NCBI GenBank assembly: GCA_030220185.1
Contig: JASPKZ010003434.1
Coordinates: 248,001-312,000 of the forward strand
Length of the DNA stretch: 64,000 nt
Direction: 5' to 3'
Origin: Diploptera punctata
Taxonomy: Eukaryota; Arthropoda; Insecta; Blattodea; Blaberidae
The notes under the pieces: generated by a model
What the model saw: the letters and a program-made list of their open reading frames with translations, nothing else
The model's database searches: none
What the model was told of the DNA's origin: nothing
Shown here: positions 45,437 through 57,458 of the stretch, one piece after another
Numbering within the stretch: position 1 is the stretch's first letter
Layout: every line of letters begins with the position of its first letter
Program-made: the position numbers and the translations under genes

Positions 45437-46315
45437 CTATTGTTTCTCTGCAGCTATGTATAGATGTTTCCAAATGACTCCAGTGTTCCTTGGTATTGCC
45501 ATATGAGATTTCCATGGTAGAGGCTTTCTCCTGAAAATTTTCGTTGGAATTTTTTTCCTTTCCTCTTCAGTTTTGCGTTTCTCCAAGTCAAACTTCTTTG
45601 TTGCCTGTCTTCCTCTTATCTTCTTCAGCCAAATATCTACTTCGCCTATTAGTAGGACATGGTCTGAATTGATATCTGCTCCTGGTAGGGTCTTCGCATT
45701 TTTCAAGCAATTTCGGAATCTTTCCTGTATCAGTATGTAGTCGATCTGGTATCGTTTGTTGTCCATAGGGCTTATCCATGTTATCTTCTTCTTTTATGCT
45801 GTTGAAACATTGTATTTCCAGTTATCATTGAATTCCTTTTACAGAAACTCACCAGTGATTCGCCTCTCTCATTCCTTTTTCCTAATCCATATCTTCCAAC
45901 TGTAGCCTACTTCCATCCTGTCCTTCTCCAACTACAGCATTCCAGTCACCCATTAGGATAGGATAACACATGCCCCCTTCTTCTCTTTCTCTACAATCTC
46001 TTCTATCTTGTAATATTTTCCTCCACTTCTTAATCTGCTAACCCATTATGGGGCATGTAAAATTTGCACTATCACCAAGTCCACTTTTTTCTCTTGTAAC
46101 CTCACCATTATCATCCGATTATCCACATAACGCACTGATATCACCTTTTCTTTCACACGTGGTCCTAATACTACACCGACACTATGATTTCCTTTAGAAT
46201 CACCACTGGAATAAAACATTCTAAATTCATCACTCACTAATTCACCACTTTGTTCCCACCTCACTTCTGATATTCCCATCACATCCACTTTGTTTCTTCT
46301 CATTTCTTCCTTCAA
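45437..46315 (-). pseudogene. APE-type endonuclease domain of LINE family 5, broken
   Basis: 46046-46315 reads KEEMRRNKVDVMGISEVRWE (the E of the ExRW endonuclease motif) then HSVGVVLGPRVKEKVISVRY. After a gap with frame breaks, 45437-45766 reads RYQIDYILIQERFRNCLKNA and ADINSDHVLLIGEVDIWLKK. YQIDYIL and SDHxLL are the usual C-terminal endonuclease motifs with the catalytic Asp-His. Such an enzyme nicks target DNA for target-primed reverse transcription. Confidence 0.8.
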
Positions 46316-46984
46316 ATTTTCCCGGCCAGTTTCCAGGCTTCAATCCTTAATCTTCTTTTCTTCTGTTGTTTAGACTGCATGATGTTTCCTTCCGCAGTAT
46401 CCCCCTCCCGGACATCCGAATGGGGGGATAATTTACGTCCGGAGTCTTTTACCGTGGAAATACTCATCATGCCATGTTTGCACCCCACTCTCTCTTTTGC
46501 ATCTTAAAATCTTAAAAGATCTTAAGAAGGTCCCGAGGGGCCCCAACTTGGAGGTGAGGAGAGTGGATTTGGCTAAGTTAGACCCTCCGGACTTCACCGG
46601 AATTCACCCCAGAGGTTAAATATCAGTTCCATCAGGGTTTTTGACCAGATCAAGGATCTGGAAATCCCAATTAGCCTCACAGCACAAGATATTAAAATGC
46701 AAACAACACAAAAAAACACTTGATCCTTACATCTTGTTAACATCAGATACAAGAAAGTTTCACGAGCTATACTCGTATCAGGATTTTCCGTATTTTTTTT
46801 TCTATATTTAGACCTATATTAATGATAAGTTATATATGCATAATAGACCTTTGAGTTTAGAGATAAGTAATATAGTGTAGAAACACATTTTTTTTATAAT
46901 TGTGCTATCTTATTGTCTGATTATGTGCAAAATAAATTCTTATGTTTTAGTTGTGACAGTTTAAATAAGAAATGTATTGTTATT

Positions 46985-47890
46985 AAAGGGCTCGGAAGTT
47001 GAGGAAAAATCCTTTTATATATATAACCTATATATATACTTACTCATTTTGAGTTATTGTAGGCCGGAAATGGTGGGTTTTATTCGTCCTTTTTCGACGT
47101 TTTTTTTGGCTTATTGGTCCTTCTTTTAGCCTTTTTCTAGGTCTTAACGGCCTTTATTTTTGCAACTTTACCTTCTTTTGGTCCACCGCCGTGGTCTCGA
47201 GGTAGCGTGCTGCCTTGTCAAGCAGCGAGCCCGGGTTCGATCCCCGGTCGGGGCAGTTTTTCTGGGTGAGGTTTTTATCGGTGTTTTTCCTCGCCTATAA
47301 GACAAATGTCAGAAAATCTTTAAGGCCTAAACGGTCCCCGAAATCATATCATCCTTATCATCATCATCATCATTCTTCACCGGTGTTGAAAGCAACGGGA
47401 AGCTACCACACCTACAATTCCCTAGTAAAGCTGCAAAAGCATAGCATGAAAATGCTATGATTGCAGTGAAAGACCTGCCCTCGGGCAGAATTACTATAGA
47501 TTGACGTATGGACCTTCTTTTGAGTACATTTATAGGCCTACCATTTGTATAATTTAAGAATCCGCAGAGTCTAGTCTCAATTCCAACTTCTTTTAAAAAT
47601 TCTCCCTACTTTTACTTTCTAAAGACTTTTCGTATTCCAAACACTTTTGTTCTGCCAGAAACTATTGAAATCTAACAAATTACTCTGTTATTTTTAATTA
47701 TCAGTCTACTGACCGCCTGGACTGCTGTATTTCAACTTCAAATTTTCTAAGAACTTGCCAGTTTGTGAAAATTACCTTGAGCAGAGGGTGAAGGCAGCGA
47801 GGTGTGCTTATCCACTCGTTAGCAACTGCAATACTTTTTACGTCCTTTTTCCAGTTTTTAGGTATTTTTAGGATATCTTTAGGTCTTATT
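46985..47890 (+). repeat. Dispersed repeat R, copy 2, interrupted by SINE-b
   Basis: GAATCCGCAGAGTCTAGTCT, TGTATTTCAACTTCAAATTT and TTTTTAGGTATTTTTAGG match the reverse of 4007-4703. The SINE at 47181-47511 splits it at ACCTTCTTTTG. Confidence 0.5.
47181..47511 (+). mobile_element. SINE-b, complete, with perfect 11-bp target duplication
   Basis: GTGGTCTCGAGGTAGCGTGC, box B GGGTTCGATCCCCGG, body and 3' end CCTGCCCTCGGGCAGAATTA all present. ACCTTCTTTTG at 47170-47180 and 47512-47522 is exact. It interrupts an unrelated dispersed repeat. Confidence 0.95.
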
Positions 47891-48682
47891 AAATGTCTTT
47901 TATATGTAAAGGGAAGTTCGGGTAATGTGGACCCTTCTGTTTGAGTGGACCCGGTTAATATCTTCTTTAATTGGTGCTGTTGCTCTCGAACAGAAAATAT
48001 TTTAACTTCTTCCCCTCATCAACTGTGATGAGGTCAGTTTCTTTTATTCTTTGTGCGAAGAAGGGTTTATATGTGATATTTATGAAAATTGCCACTTTAA
48101 AAGTTTTTTCAAGCTAAGAATCAATTCTAAATTTCTGGTATTGAATATTACAAATGTTGAAAAAAAAAACTCCTAAATATATTATATTATGTAGATGCTG
48201 TTTTAATATACTGACGGGTTTGGTTTGATATTATGTGACATGGTGGCTGTAAAAATAATTAAACATAACAAATGAATTCGGTTAATGTGGACCCTCCACG
48301 AGGACTGGGTCCACTGGGCGAATACGTAAACTATATTTTATCAATGAGGATGCTATCTGTAAAAACCATTCACTTAATTAATTTTATTTAATAGGCCTAT
48401 CCTTGTAATTTTACTAAACCCAAAGACCGTCGGTTTCTGCAGTTGAATGGCGTGAATGTTATAATCAACAATAAATTTTCAAAACATTAAATAAATATCA
48501 ACGCATTTTAATTATAATCAGTCATAAATATTTTCAGAATAATCTGTGCCAGTCTGCATAAATTAATAGAGTAGGGTAAATAAACTTAAAAATAGTCTAA
48601 AAGCTAAGGTGGACTCTGGGGTCCTCTTAATCCGAATATGGAGGTTAAAGTGGACCTTTCTTGTTATGTAGAAAGGTTTATA

Positions 48683-49787
48683 AATTGAGTTGCTCAGTGG
48701 AAAAGAGGCACATGCCACAAATCTGCCGATTGTGAGTTTTTGCTATGGTTAAGTAGATCCTGCTATCTTGCATCAATTCTAATAACTATTTGCATGGTGG
48801 TATGTGTCTATTCTTTAACAAAGAGCATAATAAAACTTGAAGATTGTGAATTATAGAAATAGCTAGTGGAAAAAAGGCACATGCCACATGGTTTCTCTTT
48901 TATCTCAAGTGGTTACAGTCAATGTCCCTGATAGGTTGACAGAAATGAATCTAACCAATCAGAATATAGTCCCACTGCCCTCTGGATCTATAATATTATA
49001 GATCCAAAGGGCAGTGGTAGTTCTCAAATTACCTACAACATTTCCAATATGTCTTACATAGATGTTGAGGTTTAATGCGTTTTCTGAAGGAAAAAGGCAA
49101 GTTAATAGTAAAAGAAGGACTCATCATGAAAATAAGTGGGAGGATAATGAAAGAAACGTCTGAGAAATAGTGTATAACAATAAGAAGATTGTGCTAGCAA
49201 AGGAGTTTGTAAATAGTGGAACTCCGTGTTGCAAACTAATATCATATGATTTCACTCCACTAATGATTAGTGAAGGTAAGAGAGGTTATGCAAAGAAGAG
49301 AAATGATGAAACATAAGTCAAAGTAAGGTTTCATTCAGATACTATGTTCATATAATTAATAGTAGCGAACTTGAAGGCTGTAGAAATGCATTTCTAGCAG
49401 TCCACGGAATATCAGTAAAATGTTTAAGAACTGTTCAGAAAAGTTAAGAATGTGTTAGGGAAGTTTCTGAAGAAGAAGAAGACAGTCAATCAACATCAGA
49501 AATTTGTATCCATACACCCTCTGAGGATTGAAGAGGCATTATGTGGGGCATATGCCACTACTTAATTTGCACAAATTACCTGTCCTATTACATAAAAACT
49601 CTTAATACTAGGAACATTTCAACTAATATTTAATAAGATATTCAATGCATCATCTAATTCAAGATCCTGGTTAAAAAATTAAAACATAGTGTCCATATTC
49701 CACAGATAAACAACTTTCAGAAACTCCTTGTTTCTGTAAAATAGTTTTCTTGTGGCATGTGCCTCTATTCCACTGGGCAACTCAATT
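48683..49787 (+). mobile_element. Nested TIR transposon with transposase remnant
   Basis: Left end AATTGAGTTGCTCAGTGGAA, right end reverse complement AATTGAGTTGCCCAGTGGAA, continuing (A/T)AGAGGCACATGCCACAA: about 38 bp of near-perfect terminal repeat. A partial third copy (GTGGAAAAAAGGCACATGCC) is at about 48868. Inside, near 49330-49450, YYVHIINSSELEGCRN and AFLAVHGISVKCLRTVQK resemble the CRxAFLxIHGIS segment seen in some uncharacterised insect transposase-like proteins. Superfamily not assigned. Confidence 0.7.
48968..49013. repeat. Short near-perfect palindrome
   Basis: CACTGCCCTCTGGATCTATA meets its reverse complement at an ATAATATTAT centre; 22-bp arms with one mismatch. It lies in the nested transposon. 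Confidence 0.8.
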
Positions 49788-49947
49788 ATGAAGATGTTTC
49801 CATATTTGAATAAAATAACAACGTTATTTCATAGTTACAACACTAATGATAATCACTGTATTTAAACAAAATTACAAACCCCTTAATTAAAAGAAGAAAA
49901 ATAACAAATTCAAAACAGGGGTCAAAATTACACGAAGTTTCCCTATA

Positions 49948-51712
49948 TAATTATTATTGAAATGTGTGTTAAATTCTACAACAAAATGCAATAAGTAACA
50001 AGATTAACTTACGATTGTGCGTGGTTTGTTTTCACTACAGACCGACACTTTTAAATAACCTGGCATCATAAATTGAGTTAGGCCTACTCCAAATTAACAA
50101 AGGAAATACTGTATATATTCCGTAAACCAGCAAATTCGGGCCATAAATTCGACTTTCTGAGGAATTGACTTGGTTTACACAGTTTCTGCGAGACACACTT
50201 TATATGCGCACTATCTTTTGTTATGTTTAGGCCTAGTAATTCTTGTTAATTTCATCATCCTCAGTATTGTAATTTGGGTGGACAGAAACAAAATTTAGAT
50301 GTATACTCTCTTTTGTCTGCAATTGTATGTTAATTTCTATTTGTTAAGTTGATGCTGGCTTAATTTGTAGACCCATCTAATTATATTTTTTATTCGTTTT
50401 AACAATTTTTTTTGTCTTTCAATATTTCGCATGGAATTTACGACCCAATGTCCTGGGCGGGTCGCTATTATGGCAGGGATCTCAAATTCTGAATCACAAA
50501 TTAGACAGTAGAAGCAGTATGTGAAGACAACCAATGAAAACACAGTGCTGCACATGACAAGAGACACAAGTTCATAAAAAAATAATAAAAACTAAAATGC
50601 CCTTTTCCACCGGGACTGGAATTGAGACCATTTTTCTACAAAGAATGAACTGTAATGCCAACGCCATAACAACATATTCCTATCAGTTAATTTTAAATCT
50701 CAAAATGTTAGAGGTTTAGTTATTAGTTATTATTTGATGAAAACTCATTTAAAACAGCCTTTGTGGCATTAGATCTGAATACTTAGTTATTTAGTCATCA
50801 ACAATAGCCCTGGATGGGTCAAGGCTTCCTTCAGAATATTTCTCCAGGCGTCTTTATCTCTGGCAACCGTCCATAAAATCTTGAGTTTTAAAGATTTGAC
50901 ATAGGCCTACTATAGTAGGCCTACTCCATCCATCCATCTCAAATTCGATCATCTAGTTCTCCGTCTTCCTTCTGGCTTACCATCTAGCCTATAATTCTTC
51001 TAACTACTTTATTTTAGTCATCCTCTGCGATTGTCCTGCCCATCTTAATCTGTTTACTTTAATATCTTTAATATCTGTAATGACACTAGTCAACATGATT
51101 TTTATCTCATGGGTATCAATAGTTGTACTTAATACAGTTTTTTTATCGTGTTTTCAAATATGTATTCGGAATTTCTCCATCACCCATAGTTTTTTTTAAT
51201 GTTAATTTCAATTAATGGATTTAAATAATTATTTTTTAATAAACGTTTTTTCGTTCACTTGTCCATTGTGAAATAAAACCAAATGAGCTAACTCGGGAGA
51301 TTTCAGCTATTAAAAAGAGATATCAAAGCAAATAGAATCCTAATATGCTGGCCGATTATTGTTGGGCGATCAAGAGGAATGCTCCACAGGCTAAATATAG
51401 CAGAAAATCGTAATTTCTTACTTTCTAGGTGAGTCCGAATGTTCGAATTTTGTGTAGGCCTACGTAGTTACGAATGTAGAAAATATTAAAGTGTTTGAAA
51501 TTATAAATCCCTGTCTCTCGGAAACCTTGCGTGATGGAGAAAAACCGATATCACATTTGAATTCAGAAGAAAAAATACTATCAGAATCACATATTTTTCT
51601 TTCTGAGACAAAAAAGAATATTTTTTGTTGCTCAGTGTGATTTATACAACTCATTTAGCCTAATCCCATGTTATATCTCATTCGCCATACTCCATTTTTC
51701 TTAATAGGTCCA
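49948..51712. other. Unassigned except a LINE scrap
   Basis: Only the 50770-51075 LINE fragment is recognised. Confidence 0.4.
50770..51075 (-). mobile_element. LINE C-terminal fragment, family unclear
   Basis: Minus reading with frame breaks: VNRLRWAGQSQRM, RRKTENQMIEFEMDG and CQRQRRLEKYSEGSLDPS. This is a degraded RLRWAGH...RDRxxWRxxLxEA ending of a LINE ORF. It contains two TAGGCCTAC octamers as a local inverted pair. Confidence 0.6.
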
Positions 51713-52213
51713 TATAGGCTATATCCTGTCAGCTCTTAAAGTGATCCTCGTCAAAACAAAACCATGTGACCTGCTCGCTTTTCAATGGTTATGGACACGG
51801 ACGTAGGCCCTACGTGAAAAAGTAGTTCCCTTCATTAGGCCTAAATTAAAAATATGTCCTCTAAATATACTACTTGTTATTCTTCGTGAATGAAAATAAT
51901 AATATTCAAAACATACAAAATATGCAATAATATAACTACTTAATCAATAATTACACCTTAAAATAGTTTATTACATATAAGTGATGCATTTGAGTCATGC
52001 TTCAGTCGATTCTCATGAAACAATGTGGCTGAAAGTATTGAGTCTTCTGTTGCTGTGTCATCTCCCTGTCAAAAGTGGCAGTAATTGTAGCGCAAATGGC
52101 GGAAGGATATTGCTTCTACAACGTACGTCGGTGTCCATAACTAATGAAAAGCGAGCAGGTCTCGTGGTTTTGTTCCGACGAGGATCATTTTAAGAGCGGA
52201 GAGGGTATAGGCC
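51713..52213. mobile_element. MITE with about 85-bp inverted ends
   Basis: Left arm (CTCTTAAAGTGATCCTCGTC, ACCTGCTCGCTTTTCA, GTTATGGACACGGACGTA) and right arm (reverse complement CTCTTAAAATGATCCTCGTC, ACCTGCTCGCTTTTCA, GTTATGGACACCGACGTA) are highly similar. The centre (51810-52120) is AT-rich and non-coding. Confidence 0.8.
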
Positions 52214-52456
52214 TAAGTATCATTCTTTCAAAAACAAGCAATCGAAATTTGTAATGTTCAATCAGAACCCAGGTTTCACTCCCGTAAATTAGCACTGATT
52301 TAGGCCTAATTGTATTTAATACAACTTGGTTTTTGTTTCACATGTCAGATGTTTTGATTTCAAATAAGCCTTACTTAATTATTTCAAAATAATAAAAAAA
52401 CATTTTATATTCTGATGTTTATTTTTTCCTGAATATTATTTTGTTTATGTATCAAA

Positions 52457-52780
52457 CCGGGGACACGCCATAGCGTAATTCGTTAAGGCAGTATGTTTCA
52501 AATCTGAAGGTCGAGGATTCGAGTTCCGGTGGGGGGTCTGGATTTTTAAAACTGACCCAATCCTTCTGGTGGCACCTTGGCCCTGGGATCGACTTAGCTC
52601 TAGGCCTAATGGAAATGAGTACCAGGTACTTGTTCTGGGGATAAAGTGGCCATCACGCAGGGCTGACAACCCGACTGACATAAAGTGCCGAGTGTCTAGA
52701 AAAAAGTGGGAGTCTTAAGTGTCTACTGCCCGAAGGGTCTCCTAGGGCCTGTAGTGGGATCACTTTACCTTTTTTTAATT
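52457..52780 (+). mobile_element. SINE-e, full length, 7-bp target duplication
   Basis: Head GACACGCCATAGCGTAATTC and box B-like GGATTCGAGTTCCGG, body with CATCACGCAGGGCTGACAAC and GCCTGTAGTGGGATCACTTT. TATCAAA at 52450-52456 and 52781-52787. A second copy in reverse is at 55009. Confidence 0.88.
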
Positions 52781-52897
52781 TATCAAAACCCTAAGGTAGG
52801 GCCTATATGAAATTATTTTGTTTCTCAAATGTAGGCCTATATAAATTTACAGAAAACAGACTATATTATGTGTTTGGGAAAGGATGTGGATGACCTT

Positions 52898-53713
52898 GTG
52901 CCGTGTATCGTCTTTTGTTTCCCTTGGGTAGCCTTTATGTAGGCTATATACTTATATATTAGCATTGAGTTCATAACAATCAGGATTATTCAAAAGCCTT
53001 TGCCCGGACCCATGAGAGGCAAAGATTGATTCATCCTTCCTATCTAAATGCTTAGGGCTTATACATTAATCAATAATAGATCTTAAAACATTGTAGTAAT
53101 CTATGATACTTAGCTAAACTGAATGTATTATAATTAACCATGAAAGCTAGACGGAAAAAAAAAAGGAAGTTTGTATGACCTCTAAGCAAGCTTGTGTACG
53201 GGAATATGCCAAACAGCAGTATACACACAAATAATTAAATGATGTTTAATATAAATTGCACGTCTGAAGTTTAGAAAAATAGAATTAAAGAATAACTTTC
53301 ATCATTCGTAAATTAAAAGACAAAATAATAATTAAAAATCAAAAATATCATAACTCACACAAACATTCTCACATACATAGGCCTACTTTCAGTCCTTGCC
53401 AGGGTAGCTTTCCCTGGTCCACCGGACCAAAAACCCAAAACACGCCACTCGCGTCCTCCAGACGACGACAATGTTGCAACCAAAATTTCCCGATCGAATG
53501 ATCGTGTTCTGAATGTGCGTAGGGGCCTATCGTATTTGAGCGTTCCGAGGTAGAAGGGGAAGATGCGCAGTACAAACAGCGCAATGGGAGAGGTAGAAAG
53601 GAGAGTGAGGGTAGATGCAGAGAGAAAGGAAATTGGCATAGTTCACGAATCTTTCAGTTAAAGGAGGATAACGGCACTGATGTTACGAACCGAAAATTGC
53701 ACTTTCGGTTCAA
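52898..53713. repeat. 0.8-kb repeat, second copy
   Basis: Same landmarks as 43227-44129 with about 70 bp less in the middle, ending at ACCGAAAATTGCACTTTCGG(T). Confidence 0.75.
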
Positions 53714-53779
53714 CCTCATACTTACAGGAAAAAGTATTAAAAAAGTGATTTTTTTAAATATCTTGGGTTACAAGTTTTG

Positions 53780-54350
53780 GTAGGCCTACATGTGAAAGAG
53801 ATGTACAAACTAAAATTGCAATGGCAAAAAATGCAACTAAGACATTAGGTCCTACATGGAATAATTTGGAATAAAAATATTACAAAGGAAACTAAAATAA
53901 AAATTTATAAGAGCATAATGCAGAATATTTTGTCATATGGAAGTGAAACTTGGTCTGGCGGAATTACAAAAGAGTAAAATTGGAATAGTTGAATAGTTGA
54001 ATTTGATTATCTTAGAAGAAGCCTTCTAAAAACAAGACAGGATAAAATAAGAAATGAATTCCTTTGGAGAAAAATGAATGTCACCCAAATCTGTTGTTAA
54101 GAGGATTTAAAATCAAACTCTTAAATTGTGTGGCCATGTACAGAGAATGGAAGATGAAAATATAGCCTATATCAGTGGTCACCCCCCTGGAAGAAATAAA
54201 CGTGGCAGACCAAGATGGAAATGGAAAACCTATGTCAGAACTAAGGTACAATGGATTATAGGAATTTGGAAGAAGGAGATTGGAATGGTAGAAATAAATG
54301 GAAACTAAAGACGGCAAACCTATAAGTGGGGGGAAGCCGAAGAAGAAGAA
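53780..54350 (+). mobile_element. GAA-tailed LINE 3' fragment
   Basis: Plus reading YKSIMQNILSYGSETWSGGI, CGHVQRMEDENIAYISGHPP and NKRGRPRWKWKTYV, followed by the tail GAAGAAGAAGAA at about 54338-54350. It carries stops and frameshifts. Confidence 0.75.
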
Positions 54351-55008
54351 GAAAGAAATGTATTGTACTGCATCTAAATATGTTGTTATAATATTTAGCT
54401 TATTTACTTGTAGGCCCTAAATATGTCTGATTATAGCTGCTTATTGCTATAGGCCTATTTCCTCCCCTTCCTCGCTGACACCTATACCTGAGTTCAAGTG
54501 GACCTGTATTTGTTGTGATTCTCTCTTGGAATAAAAGATTTGCTGGACATGATTTGCTTCAGTTAACAAATTAGTGTAGCTACTGTTCTTTTGTGTGCAT
54601 TCTCTCCCCCTCGTGTTAATAACACAAGTTGAGGGAGGGGCCCCAAACAACCCTCCTACTTAGCGAACAATGGGAGTAACGAGGCGAACGATTCTTGCCC
54701 TCTCCATGGATCTATTTTCTCCCATCATTCAACTCTGTTTATAGCCTAATCTTCCCCTATCACACACATCGTTCCCCTCTATGACTTCCTATCATGTCTT
54801 GAAATGCAGCTTCAGACTCTTTCACATGTATGGGCGAAATCATATTGCATATTCAACTACCCCTCAGTTTTAAATTTGATTCTTTTTTTTTTTTTCTAAA
54901 GATAAAACCAATTTTAAATAGCTTTCAATTTCAGCATAGCATTTTAATATAATCTTTTTTACAGGTCACAACAATACTTACAGACTATATCTTAAAAATA
55001 GTACAGTA

Positions 55009-55301
55009 ATTGTAAAGTGTTCCCACTATAGGCCTTAGGAGGCCTTTGGGGTAGTAGGAGGTTAAGGTTCTCCAACTTTTTTCTAGACAATCGGCACTTT
55101 ATGTCAGCCGGGTTGTAAGACCTGCCTGACTTTACCCCCAATACAAGCGTCTGGTACTCACGTCCGTTGGAGGGTGAGTCGACCCCAGGGTCATAGTACC
55201 GTCTGAAGGTTTGGGTTAGTTTAAAAATCCTGACCCTACCGGGACTCGAACCTTCAACTTTGGGCTTGTATTGCTTATATCACTACGCTATGGCGTGCCC
55301 C
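55009..55301 (-). mobile_element. SINE-e copy, reverse, 14-bp duplication with one mismatch
   Basis: TCCCACTATAGGCCTTAGGA to the head ACTACGCTATGGCGTGCCCC. The flanks AAAATAGTACAGTA (54995-55008) and AAAATAGTATAGTA (55302-55315) differ at one base. Confidence 0.88.
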
Positions 55302-55434
55302 AAAATAGTATAGTATGCTAAGTGGTTCTTTCTTTAAAAACATAGACTAATCTTTTGTGAATAGCTTTATTATAATATCATTTTTCAATATTTGAAGTCA
55401 TAGGCTTATATAAAAAGGTCTGTAATATATAAAA

Positions 55435-55630
55435 TAGATAAAATCAGCGAAAATAATAAGAAATGGACAGAACACTTAATGAGAATGAACAACGAAAGAA
55501 TACCAAAAAGAACCTTCCTGTATAATCCCAGAGGAACAAGAGATGTTGGCCGACCACGTAGAAGATGGACTCCACTTTTAACTTCGCCGGAACAGGCTGC
55601 ATAGCCTAAACTTGTAGTAGAAGAAGAATA
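55435..55630 (+). mobile_element. GAA-tailed LINE 3' fragment, short
   Basis: Plus reading KKWTEHLMRMNNERIPKRTF and NPRGTRDVGRPRRRW, then GTAGTAGAAGAAGAATA. Same architecture as the copy at 38284. Confidence 0.7.
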
Positions 55631-56404
55631 TAGCCTATATTTAATAGTCCTTACTTAACTAGATAGCCTAGTACAATGCATTTAATAGTAGCCCTATTTG
55701 AAATAGGTTGTTACTAATAGGCCTAAAATATCATAGTAAACAATAGGCCTATAAAACTGGCATTTAAAATCTATTAGACCTAAGTAGACTTAGGCCTACT
55801 TTAAGGTACTGTACTATATACTATTAGAGGATTTTTCATATTATTATTTCTTCTTATTAAGCCCAAATGCAATTACGAATGAATTGATACCAAAAGTACG
55901 ACCTTCAGTATGCTTTTAAGCATAGGCTGTAGGCCTGGTTTGGAATGTATTCTAGCAATTGGTGCCAATTCCAAGGATTTTACGGTTATTCTCAAATGTT
56001 CAAATTCATATTTTAATTGTGGATTATTATAAGGATGTTATTGCTCGGACAACGGACATTCCTTCATACCATGGGCAAAGACTGAACCATTGACTTATTC
56101 TTGACTTGTACTGGAGATAACTGTATAAGTTATCTTACATTTTCTATCAATGTTTTGTATAAATTCTATGACCCCGGATTAAAACCTGGGCCGAACTGCG
56201 GAACTGGTTTTGCTCTATCCTCAAAGTAAATTCTCAGTAGATTTTTCATTAGAAAACTCGTACACATTTGACATCAGTCAAAATAAATAATTCACTGAAC
56301 TTCCGTAGAAAACATAACAAACACTAAAATAGCATTAGGCCTAAATTATCAGTCTACTAAATCGACCCGAAATTATTTTTTTAGTGATTTGACTGAGTAA
56401 TTCT

Positions 56405-56524
56405 CATAAACTGCGATGGGCAGGACATGTGGCACGAATGGGGAATGAAAGAGGGGCATGGAAGCTTCTTGTAGGAAAACCAGAGGGAAAACGCCCGGTG
56501 GAGAGACTAAGAATGAGGTGAGAC
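56405..56524 (+). mobile_element. LINE family 1, 5' half of an interrupted copy
   Basis: CTGCGATGGGCAGGACATGT through AGAATGAGGTGAGAC matches the family 1 GHVARMGNERGAWKLL region. It stops at the AATAT that flanks the 924-bp TIR element and resumes at 57459. Confidence 0.85.
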
Positions 56525-56529
56525 AATAT

Positions 56530-57453
56530 GAGGCTCAAGTGTCCAACGACTACCGCACATTTTAAAATAGCCTACCTTACTTATATTCTAATCTCATTTT
56601 ACTTTCATAGATTAATAATTTTTTATATATGAACTATCAATTAAAACCTCTTTTAAACTTTTTTTCCAAATAGCCTATTTTTCCACTAGGCCTATATTTT
56701 AATGGAATATTTAACAGTAGGCCTACGTACCTTTTGGTGTAGCAGCCATGTTGTTTTTCCAGCCATTTTATTTCTTTGTTCGAAAGCAACCAACATAGGA
56801 CTAGACTTACTTCATAATTTCAGAACTTACAATTTACACTAAAATACATCGTTTTAGGCGTTGCATTCTTTTACAGGTTAGAGTAGGCCCTACTTAAATT
56901 GCGTTAGGTTAGCTTTTAGTTTATTTTAGGCCTAAAAATACTTTATATTATATTATACAAGCAACGTTGTGTAAGTTGGCAGCATTGCGTGGTTAAAAAT
57001 TGTCATCATCATCCGGTATCATGGCAGCTGCCGCCGTCTTCCGGAAACAAACGCCATTCCTCTCTATCCATCCACTGATCTTCCTCCAATCCTCTGATAG
57101 GGCCTATTCATAGCTGCTTGTATCCCTTCTATCCAAGTTTTCTTTGGTCTTCCTCTCTTCTATTGGGATTCATTCCATAACAACTTTAGGCAATCTTTGC
57201 TCTGGCATTTTTTTGACATGGCCATACCACTGTAATCTTTTCTTTTCTATAATGTCTATGATGTCTGGCTCCTCTTTACAGCCATAATTTCCCTTATTTC
57301 TTTATTTCGTATTCTATCCATTCTAGATTTTCCTGCTGATTTTCTTAAAACATCCATTTCCGTACTTAAAACTATTTTCTATAGGCTATATGCTGACGCA
57401 TGCCTGGAACTTAAAAAAAAAATTAGCGGTAGTCGTTCAAAACTTTACCGAAT
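56530..57453. mobile_element. Non-autonomous TIR element nested in a LINE
   Basis: 924 bp between AATAT at 56525-56529 and 57454-57458. Both ends carry AACGACTACCGC in inverted orientation within a longer imperfect repeat. The borders are independently defined because the flanking LINE family 1 sequence is continuous once the element and one AATAT are removed. It contains a LINE family 2 fragment. Confidence 0.8.
57003..57375 (-). mobile_element. LINE family 2, 3' fragment nested inside a TIR element
   Basis: TCATCATCATCCGGTATCAT to about AACATCCATTTCCGTAC. It is the longest family 2 copy in the window and lies inside the 56530-57453 element, which itself lies inside a family 1 LINE: three levels of nesting. 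Confidence 0.8.
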
Positions 57454-57458
57454 AATAT

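Larger units (their letters stand above)
42571..46620 (-). mobile_element. LINE family 5, long EN+RT copy interrupted by a 0.9-kb repeat
   Basis: Minus-strand non-LTR retrotransposon. Its 3' end carries an (ATTC)n-type tail at 42571-42585. Going 5' in the element are the C-terminal tail (42594-43200), an inserted repeat (about 43227-44129), RT (44066-44827), linker and thumb region (44824-45515), and endonuclease pieces (45437-46315). GC-richer leader sequence follows to about 46620. Several frameshifts and stops separate these parts. The 5' border is approximate because no duplication could be matched. Confidence 0.9.
47909..49945. mobile_element. TIR DNA transposon with GTAATGTGGACCC ends
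   Basis: Left end AAGGGAAGTTCGGGTAATGT; right end reverse complement TAGGGAAACTTCGTGTAATT. TA flanks both sides (47907-47908, 49946-49947). The GGTTAATGTGGACCC-type motif recurs inside near 48285 and, weaker, near 48605 and 48645. A second TIR element is inserted in it at 48683-49787. Confidence 0.65.
54351..56404. other. Unassigned apart from SINE-e and a LINE fragment
   Basis: 54440-54830 is CT-rich and GC-richer than average but has no recognisable feature. 55640-56400 is AT-rich with many TAGGCCTA octamers. Confidence 0.4.

Noticed and set aside
51981..52193. A 70-codon plus-strand ORF.
   Set aside because: It spans the spacer and right arm of a MITE and has no family resemblance.
54961..55018. 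A possible next ZNG1 exon after TTTTTTACAG (frame RSQQYLQTIS then stop).
   Set aside because: The reading hits a stop after ten codons and does not resemble the family segment expected there.
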